From UBA1672 sp033851915 (GTDB taxonomy: Bacteria > Pseudomonadota > Alphaproteobacteria > Micavibrionales > Micavibrionaceae), in NCBI GenBank assembly GCA_033851915.1, contig JAWSVM010000003.1:496001-560000 (forward strand): 64,000 nucleotides of DNA, given 5' to 3'. A model generated the notes under the pieces. The model had not been told where the DNA came from. It made no database searches and saw only the letters and a program-made list of their open reading frames with translations. Below are positions 1 to 7,866 of the stretch, piece after piece (positions within the stretch are counted from its first letter, which is position 1; every line of letters starts with the position of its first letter). A program made the translations under genes and the position numbers.

Positions 1-1789
1 ACGCAGGGTTCATCGTTGTTTCTTTAAGCTGCGCCGCGGGCATTTCTCCCAACCCTTTAAAGCGGCTGACTTCGATTTTGCTCTTTCCTTTGAACATTGT
101 ATCCATCAGTTCGTCTTTATGCTGATCATCGCGTGCATATGCGCTTAATGTGCCGCTGACCAGCCTGTAGAGTGGGGGCTGTGCGATGAAGAGGTGACCA
201 CTCTCGATCAAAGGCTTCATCTGTGTATAGAAAAATGTGACAAGCAACGCGGCAATATGCGCTCCGTCAACATCCGCATCCGTCATGATGATGACGCGTT
301 CATATCTAAGGTTATCAAGGTTAAAATCCTTACCTGCGCCGCAGCCAAGAGCAAGGATAAGATCCTGAATTTCATTATTGGCGCGAATTTTTTCGCGTGA
401 TGCGCTGACAACGTTCAGGATTTTCCCACGTAAAGGCAATATCGCTTGGGTTTTACGGTTGCGTCCTTGTTTGGCTGAACCACCCGCACTGTCTCCCTCA
501 ACAATGAATATCTCTGTGTCGCTGGCATCTGTTTGGCTACAATCGGCGAGCTTACCGGGCAGGCGCAGTCTTTTGGTTGCGCTTTTACGTGCCATGGCGC
601 GGTCATCCTTGCGGCGCAAACGCTCTTCTGCCTTTTCGATGATGCTGTTCAGCAATTTTGTGCTGGATGCAGGGTCTTTCGACAGCCAGAGGTCGAAATA
701 GTCCTTTACCGCGGTATCGACCCATTTTGTAACATCTGTGTTAACCAGCTTTTCTTTCGTTTGCCCTTGGAATTGCGGCTCGGAAATAAAGACGGAGAGT
801 AAAATTGTTGCGCCGGCCATTATATCGTCAGCTGAAATCACAGAAGATTTTTTTACTCCCGTCATGTCACCATAACCGCGCAAACCCTTTGATAAAGCAG
901 TGCGCAGGCCGCTTTCATGGGTTCCACCCAATGGCGTCGGCACAGTGTTACAATAAGAATTCACAAAACCATCGCCGTCTTCAGGCCAATCAATGGCAAG
1001 TTCAATACGCCCGAGATTATCAGGCAGCTTTATATTGCCTTGGAATGCATTGCTTGTGATTGTTGGCCTGTCTTTTAACGTTGTCTCTAAATAATCCAGC
1101 AGCCCCTTAGGGAATTTAAACACGGCTTCCGGTGTGACAATGCTGTCTGGTTTTATAAGTGCTGGGTCGCACTTCCATCTTATTTCAACACCTGAATAGA
1201 GATAAGCCTTGGAGCGTAACATCTGGAATAGCCATGCCGGCTTAAATCCAATTTTATCTCCGAATATTTCAGGGTCAGGATGAAAGCAAACCGTTGTACC
1301 GCGGCGATTATGAATTGCGCCAAGGTTTTCCAGTTTTGAAACTGCTTTTCCTCTTGAAAAGTTTTGTTTGTATAATATTTTATCACGGGCAACTTCGATC
1401 CACATCACATCGGAGAGGGCGTTCACCACAGATATACCAACACCGTGCAGGCCACCGGACGTTTGATAAGATTTGTTAGAAAACTTTCCACCCGAATGGA
1501 GCGTTGTCATAATAACTTCAAGTGCGGACTTTCCGGGAAATTTAGGGTGCTCGTCAACAGGGATACCGCGCCCATTGTCACGAATGGTAATAATATTCCC
1601 AGCATCAAGAGAAAATTCAATCCAATCTGCATAACCGGCAACGGCTTCATCCATCGAATTGTCGAGGATTTCGCCGACAAGGTGGTGATAGGCGCGTTCA
1701 TCCGTTCCGCCGATATACATACCGGGGCGCTTACGGACAGGTTCAAGTCCTTCTAGGACTTCAATATCAGAGGCATCGTAATTGGACAT
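1..1789 (-). CDS. parE: DNA topoisomerase IV subunit B (ParE), 3' end cut by window edge
   Basis: ATPase subunit of the type II topoisomerase that decatenates daughter chromosomes; it partners with ParC, which is not in this window. Reading the minus strand from ATG at 1789 gives a GHKL ATPase start with LEGLEPVRKRPGMYIGG, EILDNSMDEA (ATP/Mg binding) and a DNGRGIP motif, then further on the TOPRIM motifs EGDSAGG and DADVDGAH and the RFKGLGEM segment. About 596 residues are present; the family is usually about 650-700, so roughly the last tenth lies to the left of the window. ParE is preferred over GyrB because the protein lacks the longer GyrB spacing and begins with the short MSNYDASDIEVLEGLEP form, typical of alphaproteobacterial ParE. 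No frameshift was seen in the parts checked. Diverges from the exported-protein gene at 1998. Confidence 0.9.
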   Translation of the reverse strand, partial: MSNYDASDIEVLEGLEPVRKRPGMYIGGTDERAYHHLVGEILDNSMDEAVAGYADWIEFSLDAGNIITIRDNGRGIPVDEHPKFPGKSALEVIMTTLHSGGKFSNKSYQTSGGLHGVGISVVNALSDVMWIEVARDKILYKQNFSRGKAVSKLENLGAIHNRRGTTVCFHPDPEIFGDKIGFKPAWLFQMLRSKAYLYSGVEIRWKCDPALIKPDSIVTPEAVFKFPKGLLDYLETTLKDRPTITSNAFQGNIKLPDNLGRIELAIDWPEDGDGFVNSYCNTVPTPLGGTHESGLRTALSKGLRGYGDMTGVKKSSVISADDIMAGATILLSVFISEPQFQGQTKEKLVNTDVTKWVDTAVKDYFDLWLSKDPASSTKLLNSIIEKAEERLRRKDDRAMARKSATKRLRLPGKLADCSQTDASDTEIFIVEGDSAGGSAKQGRNRKTQAILPLRGKILNVVSASREKIRANNEIQDLILALGCGAGKDFNLDNLRYERVIIMTDADVDGAHIAALLVTFFYTQMKPLIESGHLFIAQPPLYRLVSGTLSAYARDDQHKDELMDTMFKGKSKIEVSRFKGLGEMPAAQLKETTMNPA

Positions 1790-1997
1790 TTCGTAATACT
1801 AATCTTTTTTTATCTTAAAATAAATATCTATAGCTTCTATTCCTTAACGTTATGCACGGTTTGAATCAATTTATTTATTTTGCTTAAGGCAAAACAATAC
1901 TTGTCTGTTTTTGGTAATAAAGGATATGATGGTGAGTGGATGTGTTTTAGGTGCATTTACACAATATGTTTCTTTTAGAAGAGAGTTCGGTTTTCTG

Positions 1998-3203
1998 ATG
2001 ATGGTTAAAGTTTTTTCAAATCTTCGTTTCCTTGTATTATTCTTGACGCTGGTTTCCTTTACGTTGCATTCGCCGCATACCTTTGCTGCGGGAACAGAAG
2101 ATATTTTCACGCGTTTTAAAAAGGCTCTGCCTGAGGTTAATAAGCTAAGTGATGAAGATTTCGAGAAAGCTACAAAGTCCGTTAAAAAGAAACCTTACGG
2201 GGATAATGCCCTCGCTTACAATCTCAGGATACCAAATAATTGGACCGAAAAAGACAGCGGTAGTTCTAGTAACTTTGTGTTAAGTACGAAGCTGTTTCTG
2301 GAGCTTAACGTGTTCTATGGCAAGCCAACAGTTTATGGGCGTAGCCGCTTGGAAATTAATGTGCTGAAGCTAGAGGGGAACCTCACAGCAGAACAATGGT
2401 ATTTAAAATATGTTCTTGAGGGAGGCTTTACGACTGTAGGGTTTGTTGTCCACAATGAGAGCAAAGTAGAATCTCTTATGGTTATTTTACAAAAAGACAG
2501 GTCTTTTTATGTTAGGACGGTTGTCTTCTTCAATGGAGATAATGTTATTATGGGGCGTTACTATGTTCCGGTTGCCAACATCGCGGTAGAGGCGGCGATG
2601 CAAGCGCAAGTGATTGAATCTTTCAACTTATTGTATGAAGTGGAAAGACCCGTCGAGGAGATGATGACATATAGCTTCTTGGATATTATTGATTTGAAAT
2701 ATCCAAAGGGGTGGAGAGTGTATACAAAGCCTGTGCGCGATGTTGATCGTATGGCTATTACCTTGATGAATACGAAGGAGTTCATGGACCGTTTCGGAAT
2801 GCTCCAGTCTTCCTCTACTGAAGCAAAAATGGATGTTACCGTTGTTTCTTCTTCGTCTGAAAACACATTGGTTGAAGAGGTTGCCAAGTATAAGCAAAAG
2901 ATGGAACGTGACGGCATGCTTATCGGTAAGAAAATAGAAACGGATGACAAGTTTTCTTATAATGAAAATATCGACTTTGCTTTAACGGAAATTTATGAGG
3001 GCGGTGACGCTAAAAACCAATTCAATGAATATGAGTTCTGGTTTACCGTTATGGTTGGTGGAAATTATTATTACTTTCTGATGTTATTGACGCCGTCCCG
3101 AAACGATAGGTTTGGTATATGGGCGGAAAACACACAGAATTATAAAAGAATTGTTGAAGAAGTTGCCCCGATGGCGGGTGCCTTTCTGGAGAGAGATTAC
3201 TAA
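1998..3203 (+). CDS. Exported protein of unknown function with two similar halves
   Basis: Function not recognised. The open frame extends back to a TTG at 1911, but the ATG pair at 1998/2001 is preferred: it follows an AGAAGAGAG Shine-Dalgarno-like run and places a clean signal peptide at the N-terminus (MMVKVF, hydrophobic core LRFLVLFLTLVSF, likely cleavage after HTFA). The mature part of about 370 residues seems to contain two related modules, one beginning with an 'LRIPNNW' strand and the other with 'LKYPKGW'. That pattern resembles PsbP/Mog1-like alpha-beta folds, but this is inference only. No membrane anchor or lipobox follows the signal peptide, so a soluble periplasmic location is likely. 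Convergent with glnA, 34 bases away, with no obvious terminator between them. Confidence 0.7.
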   Translation: MMVKVFSNLRFLVLFLTLVSFTLHSPHTFAAGTEDIFTRFKKALPEVNKLSDEDFEKATKSVKKKPYGDNALAYNLRIPNNWTEKDSGSSSNFVLSTKLFLELNVFYGKPTVYGRSRLEINVLKLEGNLTAEQWYLKYVLEGGFTTVGFVVHNESKVESLMVILQKDRSFYVRTVVFFNGDNVIMGRYYVPVANIAVEAAMQAQVIESFNLLYEVERPVEEMMTYSFLDIIDLKYPKGWRVYTKPVRDVDRMAITLMNTKEFMDRFGMLQSSSTEAKMDVTVVSSSSENTLVEEVAKYKQKMERDGMLIGKKIETDDKFSYNENIDFALTEIYEGGDAKNQFNEYEFWFTVMVGGNYYYFLMLLTPSRNDRFGIWAENTQNYKRIVEEVAPMAGAFLERDY

Positions 3204-3237
3204 TAATCGCTCTGTTGCCTTTCTCAGTGTCTAAATA

Positions 3238-4668
3238 TTATCCGGAATAATACATATCGACTTCAACCGGATGCACCATCGTTTCATATTGCTCAATTTC
3301 TTGTGTCTTCAATTGGATGAATGATTCGATCAAGTCGCGTGTAAACACATCACCCTTTAATAGGAAATCATGGTCACTATTCAAGGCGTCAAGAGCTTCC
3401 TTTAAAGAACCACATAGCTGCGGGACTTTAATTTGTTCTTCATCTGAAAGCGTGTAGAGGTCTTTATCCATGGCATCACCGGGGTGGATTTTATTCTCTA
3501 TACCATCAAGCCCGGCCATTAGCATCGCAGAAAACGCCAGATAAGGGTTCGCTAACGGATCAGGGAAGCGTGCTTCAAAACGGCGTTCCTTGGGGGTGTT
3601 CGTGTGCGGGATACGGCATGCAGCAGACCTGTTTAATGCGGAGTAGGTCAGTGATACGGGGGCTTCAAACCCTGCAACAAGGCGTTTATAGCTATTCGTT
3701 GTTGGGTTGGTAAATGCATTGAGCGCACGCGCATGTTTCAGTATGCCGCCAATATAATAGAGTGCAATTTCTGAAAGATCAGCATAGCCCTTGCCCGCAA
3801 ACAGAGGTTTCCCCGCCTTCCATAAGGATTGATGCACATGCATGCCGGAGCCATTATCACCATTAATCGGTTTAGGCATAAAGGTTGCGGTCTTGCCATA
3901 GCTGTGCGCAACGTTGTGTACCGCGTGTTTGTAAAGCTGCACATTATCCGCAGACGTTAGTAATGATGAAAACTTAATGCCAAGCTCACATTGCGCGGGG
4001 GCAACTTCATGGTGATGCTTTTCTACAGATACGCCCATGCTTTCAATAACGGTCAGCATTTCTGCTCTGATATCAGACAGGCTATCAACCGGACTTTCGG
4101 GGAAGTATCCGCCTTTAGGCTGTGGGCGATGTCCCATATTACCAGTCGGGTAATCACGACCTTTATTATAGGCACCTTCTTCACTGTCCAGCATATAGGA
4201 AACGTGGTTTGCTTCTGTATGAATACGTACGTCATCGAAGATAAAAAATTCCGGCTCTGGTCCGAAATAAGCGGTGTCACCTAATTTTGACTTCCTTAAA
4301 TAGGCTTCCGCCGCTTTGGCAACGGATCGTGGATCGCGGTTATATGGTTTTTTAGATATAGGCTCATATATATCGCAAAATATCTTGATTGTTTTTTGTG
4401 CGGCAAAGGGGTCGTAAGTGACGCGCGCAATATCCGGCTTTATAATCATGTCGGATTTCTGAATATCACACCATCCGGCAATAGATGAGCCATCAAAACT
4501 GGCGCCATCTTCTATCAGCTCTTTTGTAAAAGCACTGGCATGTTGGGTTGTATGTTGCCATTTACCGCGAATATCTGTGAAATTAAGGTCGATGAACTGA
4601 ATATCTTGCTCTTCGATATATTTTAGAATTTCTGCAGGAGATTTAAATGACAATGCATATTTATTCAC
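3238..4668 (-). CDS. glnA: Glutamine synthetase, type I
   Basis: ATP-dependent amidation of glutamate to glutamine, the entry point for ammonium assimilation in the cytoplasm. The 476-residue protein has the usual bacterial GSI length and motifs: FDGSSIAGW near the N-terminus, the GPEPEFFIFDDV metal-binding strand, NGDNGSGMHVHQS (ATP/metal site) and NPTTNSYKRLV. Tyr405 in LYTLSDEE corresponds to the adenylylated tyrosine of GSI-beta, so control by GlnE adenylyltransferase is expected. The start is GTG at 4668, preceded by AGAGGA about ten bases upstream. In many alphaproteobacteria glnB lies directly upstream of glnA. Here the upstream neighbour is tRNA-His on the other strand, so PII must be encoded elsewhere. 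Confidence 0.95.
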   Translation of the reverse strand: MNKYALSFKSPAEILKYIEEQDIQFIDLNFTDIRGKWQHTTQHASAFTKELIEDGASFDGSSIAGWCDIQKSDMIIKPDIARVTYDPFAAQKTIKIFCDIYEPISKKPYNRDPRSVAKAAEAYLRKSKLGDTAYFGPEPEFFIFDDVRIHTEANHVSYMLDSEEGAYNKGRDYPTGNMGHRPQPKGGYFPESPVDSLSDIRAEMLTVIESMGVSVEKHHHEVAPAQCELGIKFSSLLTSADNVQLYKHAVHNVAHSYGKTATFMPKPINGDNGSGMHVHQSLWKAGKPLFAGKGYADLSEIALYYIGGILKHARALNAFTNPTTNSYKRLVAGFEAPVSLTYSALNRSAACRIPHTNTPKERRFEARFPDPLANPYLAFSAMLMAGLDGIENKIHPGDAMDKDLYTLSDEEQIKVPQLCGSLKEALDALNSDHDFLLKGDVFTRDLIESFIQLKTQEIEQYETMVHPVEVDMYYSG

Positions 4669-4764
4669 GTGGAAGCTTTCCTCTTATATAACCTAGTTCA
4701 AGTTCTATCATGGGGGAATTAGTGCGACAAGTTCTGATTGTTGTAGAATTTGTTTATAATATCC

Positions 4765-4792
4765 TTGACCAGAGTGGATGATATATTATAGA
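4765..4792 (+). promoter_or_regulatory. Probable sigma-70-type promoter of tRNA-His
   Basis: TTGACC at 4765-4770 and TATAGA at 4787-4792 with 16-base spacing place a start site about a dozen bases ahead of the tRNA at 4812. The same 140-base gap must also contain the divergent glnA promoter; a TATAAT-like box is visible on the minus strand, but I could not assign its partner box. Confidence 0.45.
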
Positions 4793-4811
4793 CAATACTA
4801 CCTGTTCTTGT

Positions 4812-4888
4812 GGCGGTCGTAGCTCAGTTGGTAGAGCCCTCGGTTGTGATCCGAGTGGTCGCGGGTTCAAATCCCGTCGATCGCCCCA
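4812..4888 (+). tRNA. tRNA-His (GTG anticodon)
   Basis: Complete cloverleaf with CCA encoded. The 7-bp acceptor GCGGTCG/CGATCGC (one G-T pair) is extended by the extra G at 4812 opposite C at 4885, the hallmark of tRNA-His. D-arm AGCTCAGTTGGTAGAGC, anticodon loop TTGTGAT with GTG, T-loop TTCAAAT. The 26 bases from 4863 to 4888 (T-arm to CCA) recur exactly twice downstream, in the tandem array at 4889-5119. Confidence 0.97.
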
Positions 4889-5003
4889 TTTCCCCCATGT
4901 TTGTGTATCTTAGAAATATTTGCCACGAGTGCGGTGGAGTCCACCCGCGTTTATAAATACATTCGCGGAAGCGAATAGGGTTCAAATCCCGTCGATCGCC
5001 CCA
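4889..5003 (+). repeat. Tandem unit 1 ending in a copy of the tRNA-His 3' end
   Basis: A 115-base unit that starts immediately after the tRNA CCA. It contains TTTCCCCCATGTTTG, a GC-rich imperfect hairpin around 4931-4948 (GCGGTGG/CCACC), the perfect hairpin ATTCGC-GGAA-GCGAAT at 4961-4976 with a GNRA-type loop, and then at 4978-5003 an exact 26-base copy of tRNA-His positions 4863-4888. The sequence just upstream of the copy (GCGAATA) does not match the tRNA, so this is not a whole-gene duplication. The T-stem cannot form fully in the copy. Confidence 0.9.
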
Positions 5004-5119
5004 TTTTTCTTATGTTTAGATATCTTATAAATGTGTCCCGCCAGCGCGGTGAAGCCCACCCGCGTTTATAAAATACATTCGCGGAAGCGAATAGGGTTCA
5101 AATCCCGTCGATCGCCCCA
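5004..5119 (+). repeat. Tandem unit 2 ending in a copy of the tRNA-His 3' end
   Basis: A 116-base near-copy of the preceding unit. The perfect GGAA-loop hairpin recurs at 5077-5092 and the exact 26-base tRNA-His tail at 5094-5119. Differences from unit 1 are scattered point changes in the first 60 bases plus one inserted A, while the hairpin and tRNA tail are unchanged. That contrast suggests the 3' half is constrained, or was recently homogenised. Confidence 0.9.
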
Positions 5120-5175
5120 TTTCCTTCATATTTATGTATTTGCAAAGTGCTTACCACAAGCGCGGCTATGTGTAT
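5120..5175 (+). repeat. Partial, degenerate third tandem unit
   Basis: Starts TTTCCTTCATATTTATGTATTT and aligns by eye with the first 55-60 bases of the two full units (the CCAC-AG-GCGG core is still visible). It then loses similarity before the hairpin and the tRNA tail. The remainder up to tRNA-Leu (5176-5289) holds no gene that I can support. A weak promoter-like pair, TTGGAA at 5220 and TAGAAA at 5243, could serve tRNA-Leu. Confidence 0.6.
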
Positions 5176-5289
5176 TATGGCTCTCCTTGAAAAAAAATGT
5201 TTATTTTTAAAAGAAACACTTGGAATTCGTGAAAAACTAGGGTAGAAACGCGCATTAAGTCCGAATGAGGGCTGATGAAATATACCTGT

Positions 5290-5375
5290 GCGGATGTGGC
5301 GAAATTGGTAGACGCGCTAGATTTAGGTTCTAGTTTCCTTTGGAAGTGGGGGTTCAAGTCCCTTCATCCGCACCA
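5290..5375 (+). tRNA. tRNA-Leu (TAG anticodon)
   Basis: Class II tRNA of 86 bases. Acceptor GCGGATG/CATCCGC with A73 and encoded CCA, D-arm ending in GGTAGACGC, anticodon loop TTTAGGT (TAG, reads CUN codons), a long variable arm around TTTCCTTTGGAAG, and T-loop TTCAAGT. Followed within 12 bases by an intrinsic terminator. Confidence 0.96.
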
Positions 5376-5386
5376 TTTTAAAATTT

Positions 5387-5412
5387 AAGCCGAATGATAC
5401 GGCTTTTTTTTT
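5387..5412 (+). terminator. Intrinsic terminator after tRNA-Leu
   Basis: Stem AAGCCG/CGGCTT with a 7-base loop, followed directly by an uninterrupted T-run. Ends the tRNA transcript ahead of tig. Confidence 0.85.
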
Positions 5413-5424
5413 CATTAGAATTTT

Positions 5425-5469
5425 TAGATTATAAACAGACATAAGATTAGATTATAAACAGACATAAGA
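5425..5469 (+). repeat. 22-base direct repeat upstream of tig
   Basis: TAGATTATAAACAGACATAA plus GA occurs at 5425-5446 and again at 5448-5469, separated by a single T. The copies are identical. Each contains a TATAAA-like box and the second ends 13 bases before the tig start codon, so the duplication falls in the expected promoter/leader region. Confidence 0.8.
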
Positions 5470-5482
5470 GAAGAGCAGCACA

Positions 5483-6943
5483 ATGCAAGTAAAACAGCTT
5501 AAGCAAGACGGTCTAAACCACGAACTTGAAGTGACTGTGGGCGCAGATGAAATCGCGAACCATGTTGATTCACGCTTATCAGAGTTGAGTAAGACAGTTA
5601 AAATACCAGGTTTCCGTCCAGGTAAAGTGCCGATGTCTCTTATGAAACAAAAATATGGTAAGGCCGTTATGGGCGAAGTGCTTGAAAGCGCAGTGAATGA
5701 CAGTTCGCTACAAGCCATGAAGGATCAAGAGATCACACCGGCGTTACAGCCAAAAATCGAAGTTAAATCTTTTGATGAAGGCAAAGACCTTATTTATACA
5801 ATGAACATCGAAGTTCTTCCGAAAATAAAAATCAAAGATTATAAAGGCTTTAAACTAACGAAACTAATTGCCAAGGCAGATGATGCGGCAATTGATGAAG
5901 CGTTAGGGCGCATTGCCTCTATGCGTAAATCAAGCAAGCCAATTGAAGGTAAGCGCGCGGCAAAATCCGGCGATACTGTTGTAATTGATTTTGATGGTCG
6001 CACGGCTGATGATGATGTGAAGCAACCGGGTATGGCTGCAGAAGGCCATAGTTTGGAACTTGGTAGTAATTCATTTATTCCAGGCTTCGAAGAGCAACTT
6101 GTTGGCAAAAAAGCCGGCGACAAAGTTGAAGTAAAAGTTCAATTCCCTGAAGAATACGGTTCTGCAGAGCTTGCAGGGCGTGATGCGATTTTTGATGTTG
6201 AAATTCACGAAATCCGTGAAACAGTTGACGCAGAAATTGACGACGAGTTCGCAAAATCTTTAGGTATGGACGATTTGGAAGCCCTTCGTAAAGCCGTTGC
6301 CGAACAAACAAACCAAGAATTCGACAGCCATAGCCGCTTGAAGTTGAAAAAAGAATTGCTGGATCAGCTTGATGAAGGACATAAGTTCGAAATTCCACAA
6401 GGTATGAAGGATCTGGAATTACAAAATATCCTTCAACAAGTGAAAATGGATAACCAACAACGCGGCGTTGATGAAGAGCCAACAGAAGAAGAAACAGCCG
6501 AGCTGACAGACATCGCAGGTCGCCGTGTTCGTCTAGGTCTTGTTTTGTCTGAAATTGGTAAAGAGAACAACATTCAGGTTGCAGATGCAGAATTGCAAAA
6601 AGCTGTGATTACCGAAGCTCAAAAATATCCGGGTCAGGAAAAAGAAGTTTTTGATTACTTTGCGAAAAACCGTGAAGCATTAGAATCACTTCGTGCACCG
6701 ATTTATGAAGATAAAGTTGTTGATTTCATTCTTGAGCTGGCAACAGTAACGGAAAAAGAAGTCACGGTTGAAGAGCTGACTGCCGATGAAGATGCAGATG
6801 ACGCGCCAAAGGCAAAGAAAAAGCCAACCGCGAAAAAGAAGGCTGCACCGAAAAAAGATGAAAAAGCATCTGACGACAAGCCGGCGGCCAAAAAAGCGCC
6901 TGCTGTGAAGAAAAAAGCGCCTTCTAAGAAAAAAGCATCTTAG
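5483..6943 (+). CDS. tig: Trigger factor, ribosome-associated chaperone and prolyl isomerase
   Basis: Binds near the ribosome exit tunnel through L23 and shields nascent chains. The 486-residue protein has the ribosome-docking signature GFRPGKVP at residues 43-50, a central FKBP-like isomerase domain (around residues 150-245; GDTVVIDFDGR, IPGFEEQLVG) and the helical C-terminal chaperone arms. It is longer than the roughly 430-450 usual because of a tail from about residue 434 that is almost entirely Lys, Ala, Pro and Asp (repeated AKKK/KKAP blocks), probably disordered and strongly basic. Ribosomal protein S2 in this window has a similar tail. SD AGAAGAG precedes ATG 5483. First gene of the tig-clpP-lon-hup locus, ended by a hairpin at 6974. 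Confidence 0.96.
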   Translation: MQVKQLKQDGLNHELEVTVGADEIANHVDSRLSELSKTVKIPGFRPGKVPMSLMKQKYGKAVMGEVLESAVNDSSLQAMKDQEITPALQPKIEVKSFDEGKDLIYTMNIEVLPKIKIKDYKGFKLTKLIAKADDAAIDEALGRIASMRKSSKPIEGKRAAKSGDTVVIDFDGRTADDDVKQPGMAAEGHSLELGSNSFIPGFEEQLVGKKAGDKVEVKVQFPEEYGSAELAGRDAIFDVEIHEIRETVDAEIDDEFAKSLGMDDLEALRKAVAEQTNQEFDSHSRLKLKKELLDQLDEGHKFEIPQGMKDLELQNILQQVKMDNQQRGVDEEPTEEETAELTDIAGRRVRLGLVLSEIGKENNIQVADAELQKAVITEAQKYPGQEKEVFDYFAKNREALESLRAPIYEDKVVDFILELATVTEKEVTVEELTADEDADDAPKAKKKPTAKKKAAPKKDEKASDDKPAAKKAPAVKKKAPSKKKAS

Positions 6944-6973
6944 TAGAAATAAAATATTTATATAAAATTCTTG

Positions 6974-7006
6974 AACAAGCCGTGCACAGTGGGTACGGTT
7001 TGTTTT
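6974..7006 (+). terminator. Probable intrinsic terminator after tig
   Basis: A 10-bp stem AACAAGCCGT/ACGGTTTGTT (one G-T pair) with an 11-base loop, followed by only a short T-run. It suggests that clpP has its own promoter within 7007-7076. Confidence 0.6.
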
Positions 7007-7076
7007 GACTCTTGCGTTCAGGCGTGTGAGTCGTATTCAATCGAATAACCCTGTAATTTAGAAACTGTGAGCAAAT

Positions 7077-7724
7077 ATGTTTGATTCAAATCCAATTGAT
7101 ACCTATATGAACCATCTTGTCCCGACTGTGATTGAGCAGACGAACCGCGGGGAGCGTGCATTCGATATCTATTCGAGACTATTGAAGGAACGTATTATCT
7201 TCCTGACAGGTGAAGTGAATGACTATGTGTCTTCTGTGATCTGTGCGCAGTTCTTGTACTTGGAATCAGAAAACCCAAATAAAGAGATTTCCTTTTATAT
7301 TAACTCTCCGGGCGGCGTTGTTACGGCTGGTTTAGCGATGTATGACACGATGCAATATATCCGTCCTAAGATTTCAACCGTGTGTGTAGGGCAGGCGGCA
7401 TCTATGGGCTCTCTCTTGCTTATGGCGGGAGAAGATGGCATGCGTTACTCTTTGCCGAACTCACGGATTATGATTCACCAACCATCAGGCGGCGCGCGTG
7501 GACAGGCCACTGATATTGAAATTCAAGCAAGAGAAATTTTGCGTTTACGTCAAAGCTTGAACGATATCTATGTAAAGCACACAGGCCAGAAATTGAAGGT
7601 TGTGGAAGATGCAATGGATCGTGATAACTTCATGAGCGCGGAAGAAGCCAAAGACTGGGGGCTTATCGATCACGTCGTTGAATCAAAGCCTGTTCCGGAT
7701 GATGAAGATGATAAGAAAAAATAA
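7077..7724 (+). CDS. clpP: ATP-dependent Clp protease proteolytic subunit
   Basis: Serine peptidase that forms the double-heptamer chamber loaded by ClpX or ClpA. The 215-residue protein has the complete triad: Ser109 in GQAASMGS, His134 in MIHQPSGG and Asp183 in DRDNFMS. The oligomerisation handle and the FYINSPGG oxyanion-side strand are intact. Length is normal. The gene lies 133 bases after tig and 174 bases before lon. The unfoldase gene clpX, which sits between clpP and lon in most proteobacteria, is missing here, so ClpX must be encoded elsewhere. Confidence 0.97.
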   Translation: MFDSNPIDTYMNHLVPTVIEQTNRGERAFDIYSRLLKERIIFLTGEVNDYVSSVICAQFLYLESENPNKEISFYINSPGGVVTAGLAMYDTMQYIRPKISTVCVGQAASMGSLLLMAGEDGMRYSLPNSRIMIHQPSGGARGQATDIEIQAREILRLRQSLNDIYVKHTGQKLKVVEDAMDRDNFMSAEEAKDWGLIDHVVESKPVPDDEDDKKK

Positions 7725-7760
7725 ACTTTTATCTGCGTAATATAGAAACGTTGATATTTT

Positions 7761-7802
7761 GCATTCTTATTTTTAAGGTTTTTTCTTATATTTTAAGAAT
7801 GC
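7761..7802 (+). terminator. Long-loop inverted repeat after clpP, possible terminator
   Basis: Perfect 9-base inverted repeat GCATTCTTA (7761-7769) and TAAGAATGC (7794-7802) with a 24-base loop that is itself T-rich. No clean T-run follows, so termination is uncertain; it could be mRNA 3'-end protection. Confidence 0.35.
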
Positions 7803-7837
7803 TTTCAACATTATCAGCGTAAGATAGGTGAAACCGT

Positions 7838-7866
7838 CTTTAAAAAGGCGTTTTTCCCTGTATAAT
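7838..7866 (+). promoter_or_regulatory. Candidate lon promoter
   Basis: A perfect TATAAT at 7861-7866 lies 33 bases before the lon start codon. The region 17 bases upstream (CTTTAA) is a poor -35 box. I did not find a clear CTTG-type heat-shock box, so sigma-32 control is not supported by sight. Confidence 0.4.

Noticed and set aside
4889..5175. Possible CRISPR array from regularly spaced repeats
   Set aside because: The repeats are long contiguous tandem units with diverging interiors, not short identical repeats with unique spacers, and no cas genes are nearby.
6075..6482. 135-codon minus-strand frame within tig
   Set aside because: Shadow of the tig coding sequence; the composition mirrors the real frame.
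7007..7076. Heat-shock sigma-32 promoter before clpP
   Set aside because: A CTTG is present but no matching -10 box at the right distance was found, so it is not reported as a site.
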